Of a stretch of DNA of 34,878 nt, positions 32,633 through 34,878 are shown one piece after another. The notes under the pieces are model-generated. The model was not told where the DNA came from. It worked only from the letters and a program-made list of their open reading frames with translations, and did no database searches. Location of the stretch: positions 1 through 34,878 of the forward strand of contig NZ_JAFMTR010000031.1 in assembly GCF_018682675.1 (NCBI RefSeq), read 5' to 3'. Source of the stretch: Sphingopyxis soli. GTDB taxonomy: Bacteria; Pseudomonadota; Alphaproteobacteria; Sphingomonadales; Sphingomonadaceae. A program made the position numbers and the translations under genes. The stretch's first letter is position 1; every line of letters begins with the position of its first letter.

Positions 32633-33724
32633 ATGCTGACCAAGGGCGACGACTTTCCGCTCCACCAGACCAGCGAACCGGTTGCGTTCGCGGGGACCGA
32701 CCGCAACTTCTACGACCGCTATTTCTTCAACGGCTACAGCCCGGACGGATCGGTTTTCTTCGCCGCCGCGATGGGCTTCTATCCGCAGCTCGGCATCGTT
32801 GACGCGAGTTTCTGCGTCATCGTCGACGCGGTGCAGTATAATCTGCGCGCCAGCCGCCGTTCGGGCGGCGAACGGCTCGACCTGTCGGTCGGGCCGATCG
32901 CCATCGGCATCGACGCGCCGCTCGAAAGCCTGACCCTGCGCATCGCGGCGAACGACGGCCCGCTTGCCGCCGAACTGGTCTTTACCGGCCGCCATTTCCC
33001 GATCGAGGAACCGCGCTTCATCCGCCGCAACGGCACGCGGCTGTTCATGGACTATACGCGCATGACGCAGAACGGCCGCTGGTCGGGCTGGCTGTCGGTC
33101 GACGGGCAGCGCACCGCGGTCGGCGACGGCTGGAGCGGCACGCGCGACCGGAGCTGGGGCGTGCGTCCGGTCGGCGCGAGCGAGCCGCAGCCGCCGCCCG
33201 AGGGCAATTTCACCCAATTCTTCTGGCTGTGGACGCCGTGCAATTTTGCCGATCGCTCGCTCTTCTTCCACAGCAACGACGATGGCGAAGGCAAGCCGTG
33301 GAACCGCCGTGCGGTGATCGTCGCCGACGGCGGCGCCGAGCAGCATTTCGACGCCGCGACCTTTACCGTCGGGTGGCAGCCGGGCACGCGGCGGCTCGCC
33401 CGGATGACGGCGGACCTCGGCGGCGGCCGGTCGTTGATGCTGAGCCCCGACGGTGCCGTCTTCGCGATGAGCGGGCTCGGCTACACGCATCCGCTGTGGG
33501 GGCATGGCCTCGATCATGGCGCGGAGCCTGCCGTCGCCCACGACCGCCTGACCGAGGCCGAGCGCGGCTGGGGCAACCCGCTCGCAATGCATATCCAGGC
33601 GCTCGCGACCGCCGAACTGACCGACGGCGGCGGGACGCATCGCGGCGTCGGTGTGCTCGAACAATTGTTCGTCGGCCCGCACGCACCGAGCGGCCTTTCC
33701 GGCTTGCTGGACCCCGTCGCTTGA
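32633..33724 (+). CDS. Uncharacterised protein resembling the DUF7064/DUF7065 family
   Basis: A 363-residue soluble protein without a signal peptide or membrane span. It is rich in beta-strand patterns and in Trp/Gly. The central blocks WSGWLSVDGQRTAVGDGWSG, TRDRSWGVRPVG and FTQFFWLWTPCNFAD resemble the DUF7064/DUF7065 pair and, distantly, AttH/CrtC lipocalin-like proteins, recalled rather than searched. The C-terminal part (GLGYTHPLWGHGLDHGAEP) fits the same family. The ATG at 32633 has a GAGGA ribosome site. Its stop overlaps the TTG start of the phosphotransferase gene, so the two are probably translationally coupled and act together. The biochemical role is unknown; this pairing is seen near lipid or steroid-type catabolism, which is only a hint. 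Confidence 0.72.
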   Translation: MLTKGDDFPLHQTSEPVAFAGTDRNFYDRYFFNGYSPDGSVFFAAAMGFYPQLGIVDASFCVIVDAVQYNLRASRRSGGERLDLSVGPIAIGIDAPLESLTLRIAANDGPLAAELVFTGRHFPIEEPRFIRRNGTRLFMDYTRMTQNGRWSGWLSVDGQRTAVGDGWSGTRDRSWGVRPVGASEPQPPPEGNFTQFFWLWTPCNFADRSLFFHSNDDGEGKPWNRRAVIVADGGAEQHFDAATFTVGWQPGTRRLARMTADLGGGRSLMLSPDGAVFAMSGLGYTHPLWGHGLDHGAEPAVAHDRLTEAERGWGNPLAMHIQALATAELTDGGGTHRGVGVLEQLFVGPHAPSGLSGLLDPVA

Positions 33725-34764
33725 GCTTCCCGACCTCGCCCGAGGCGATGTCGCCCGCGTGGCTCGCCGGCAAACTCGGCCAGGAATCGACCGCGCTCCG
33801 TGGCTTTACCGTCGCCAAGGTTGGCACCGGGCAGATGTGCGACAGCTTTCGCCTGACGCTCGACTGGGCGGGCGGGGTCGACGCGCCCGCCTCGGTCATC
33901 GCCAAATGCCCAAGCCACGATGAAGCGAGCCGCCACATCGCCAGGCTCACCGGCACCTACGTCAAGGAAGTGAGCTGGTACCGCGAACTCGCGGCGGGCA
34001 GCGGGGTCGCAGCGCCGGTGTGCCATCATGCGGAGATTGCCGCCGACGATGTCGATTTCATCCTGATCCTTTCCGACCTCGCGCCGGCGCGGCAGGGCGA
34101 CCAGCTCGCGGGTCTCGGGCTGGCGGGATTGGCGCCGTGCATAGAGGCAGCGGCGGGGCTGCACGCGCTGCTCTGGAACGATCCACGGCTCGATACCTTG
34201 CCCTGGCTCGCACGCGACAACGGCGATGTGATCCGCTCGCTTTTCCCGCAGCTCTATATGGGCTTTCGCGAACGCTATGCGACGCGGCTCGCGCCCGCGG
34301 TGCTCGACCTCGGCGCCGGGATCGTCGACCGGCTCGACGCCTATCTGTCGCGGCAGCCATCCGCGCGCACGATCGTTCACGGCGACCTGCGCATCGACAA
34401 TATCCTCTTCGCGCCCGGCGGCGAGCGCTGCTGGCTCGTCGACTGGCAGACGCTGGGACGGGGCAGCGGCGCGACCGACCTCGCCTATCTGGTCGGCACC
34501 AGCATCGCCGATCCGTTCGAGCGGGCGGCCGCCGACCGCCCGGCCTTCGACCACTGGATCGCGGCACTCCGCACACGCGGGATCGCCCCCGACGCGGCCG
34601 CGCTCTGGACCGACTATCGCGTCGGCGCGCTCAGCGGCTATTTCATGGCGGTGTTCGCGTCGATGAATGTCGAGCGCACCGCGCGCGGCGACGAGATGTT
34701 CGCGGTCATGGCCGAACGCCCGGCGCGACAGGCGCTGGCGCTGGGAAGCCTGGAGCTGCTGTAG
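33721..34764 (+). CDS. APH-fold phosphotransferase (aminoglycoside phosphotransferase-like family)
   Basis: A 347-residue kinase-like protein. The catalytic loop is HGDLRIDNILF (220-230) with Asp222 and Asn227. The metal-binding Asp241 lies in LVDWQT. Lys62 in SVIAKCPS is the likely ATP lysine, and Glu83 in VKEVSWYREL the helix partner. The TTG at 33721, overlapping the upstream TGA, is preferred. It keeps SFPTSPEAMSPAWLAGKLG, an N-terminal pattern (P-S-x-E-x-x-x-x-x-W-L) common in this family; an ATG at 33748 would cut it. The substrate is a small hydroxyl compound or acyl-CoA-pathway intermediate rather than necessarily an antibiotic; relatives include acyl-CoA-dehydrogenase-associated and ecdysteroid-kinase-like proteins. 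Confidence 0.8.
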   Translation: MSFPTSPEAMSPAWLAGKLGQESTALRGFTVAKVGTGQMCDSFRLTLDWAGGVDAPASVIAKCPSHDEASRHIARLTGTYVKEVSWYRELAAGSGVAAPVCHHAEIAADDVDFILILSDLAPARQGDQLAGLGLAGLAPCIEAAAGLHALLWNDPRLDTLPWLARDNGDVIRSLFPQLYMGFRERYATRLAPAVLDLGAGIVDRLDAYLSRQPSARTIVHGDLRIDNILFAPGGERCWLVDWQTLGRGSGATDLAYLVGTSIADPFERAAADRPAFDHWIAALRTRGIAPDAAALWTDYRVGALSGYFMAVFASMNVERTARGDEMFAVMAERPARQALALGSLELL

Positions 34765-34822
34765 GGAAAATGGGGGGTTTCGACCGAAAGCTGACCTATC
34801 CTGCATCGCCTCTTTCATCGTC

Positions 34823-34843
34823 ACCCTGAACTTGTTTCAGGGT
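34823..34843. repeat. Short palindromic repeat after the phosphotransferase gene
   Basis: ACCCTGAA-CTTGT-TTCAGGGT, a perfect 8-bp stem with a 5-base loop, followed by CCATGG. This type of sequence recurs between genes in sphingomonad genomes (known in general, not counted here). It may also act as a weak terminator. Confidence 0.6.
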
Positions 34844-34878
34844 CCATGGTCTGCCGTTTCCTTCGGCGCGGCGCCGGA

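Noticed and set aside
33721..34764. Reading the APH-fold gene as an aminoglycoside resistance gene
   Set aside because: The family is broad. The partner gene and the N-terminal pattern point to metabolic relatives, and no mobile element surrounds it.

Overview
The window is about 35 kb of GC-rich bacterial chromosome with densely packed genes, many joined by 4-base ATGA or GTGA stop/start overlaps. The gene content points to a sphingomonad-type alphaproteobacterium (Sphingopyxis, Sphingomonas or a relative). It holds an mdh-sucD-sucA-sucB run, sdhB joined to a beta-lactamase-fold lipoprotein, a PaaI-type thioesterase and zapE, a TIGR02001-type outer-membrane protein, a stand-alone recF, and intergenic palindromic repeats of the kind common in sphingomonad genomes. 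The genus is inferred, not proven.

Region 1 (1-9317, all minus strand) is a central-carbon block. From upstream to downstream it reads sdhB, MBL-fold lipoprotein, PaaI-type thioesterase, zapE, a 278-bp gap, mdh, sucD, a GIY-YIG endonuclease gene, sucA and the start of sucB. The intergenic gaps of the mdh-suc part carry a GC-rich palindromic repeat. Two 67-bp direct copies bracket the GIY-YIG gene. No sucC and no sdhC, sdhD or sdhA is present.

Region 2 (9384-18684) is an accessory-looking envelope cluster. The plus-strand arm is a flippase, a HAD phosphatase, a TagB/TagF-like glycerophosphotransferase, a CDP-alcohol phosphotransferase and a HIT protein. It converges on a minus-strand arm of a phosphocholine-cytidylyltransferase-like enzyme, a MobA-like NTP transferase and a membrane-anchored alpha/beta hydrolase. 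A divergent plus-strand pair follows: a diacylglycerol-kinase-family lipid kinase and a metallophosphoesterase. Together they look like a route to activate an alcohol as its CDP derivative, place it on a lipid or polymer, and flip the product across the membrane.

Region 3 (18771-21323) holds recF (minus), then a short plus-strand unit with a strong sigma-54 type promoter (20083-20099), an upstream inverted repeat, a 42-residue membrane peptide and a PspC-domain protein. A bidirectional terminator separates it from a periplasmic protein of unknown function.

Region 4 (21368-31077, minus) is rpoB-rpoC with its own sigma-70 promoter, an attenuator-like hairpin in the rpoB leader, a long inverted repeat between rpoB and rpoC, and a clear terminator after rpoC. 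Upstream lies a TIGR02001-family outer-membrane protein with its own terminator, not the usual rplJ-rplL genes. Region 5 (31338-34878, plus) holds ispG, then a two-gene unit of a DUF7064/7065-like protein and an APH-fold phosphotransferase, ending in another palindromic repeat.

No tRNA, rRNA, CRISPR array or complete insertion sequence was seen.
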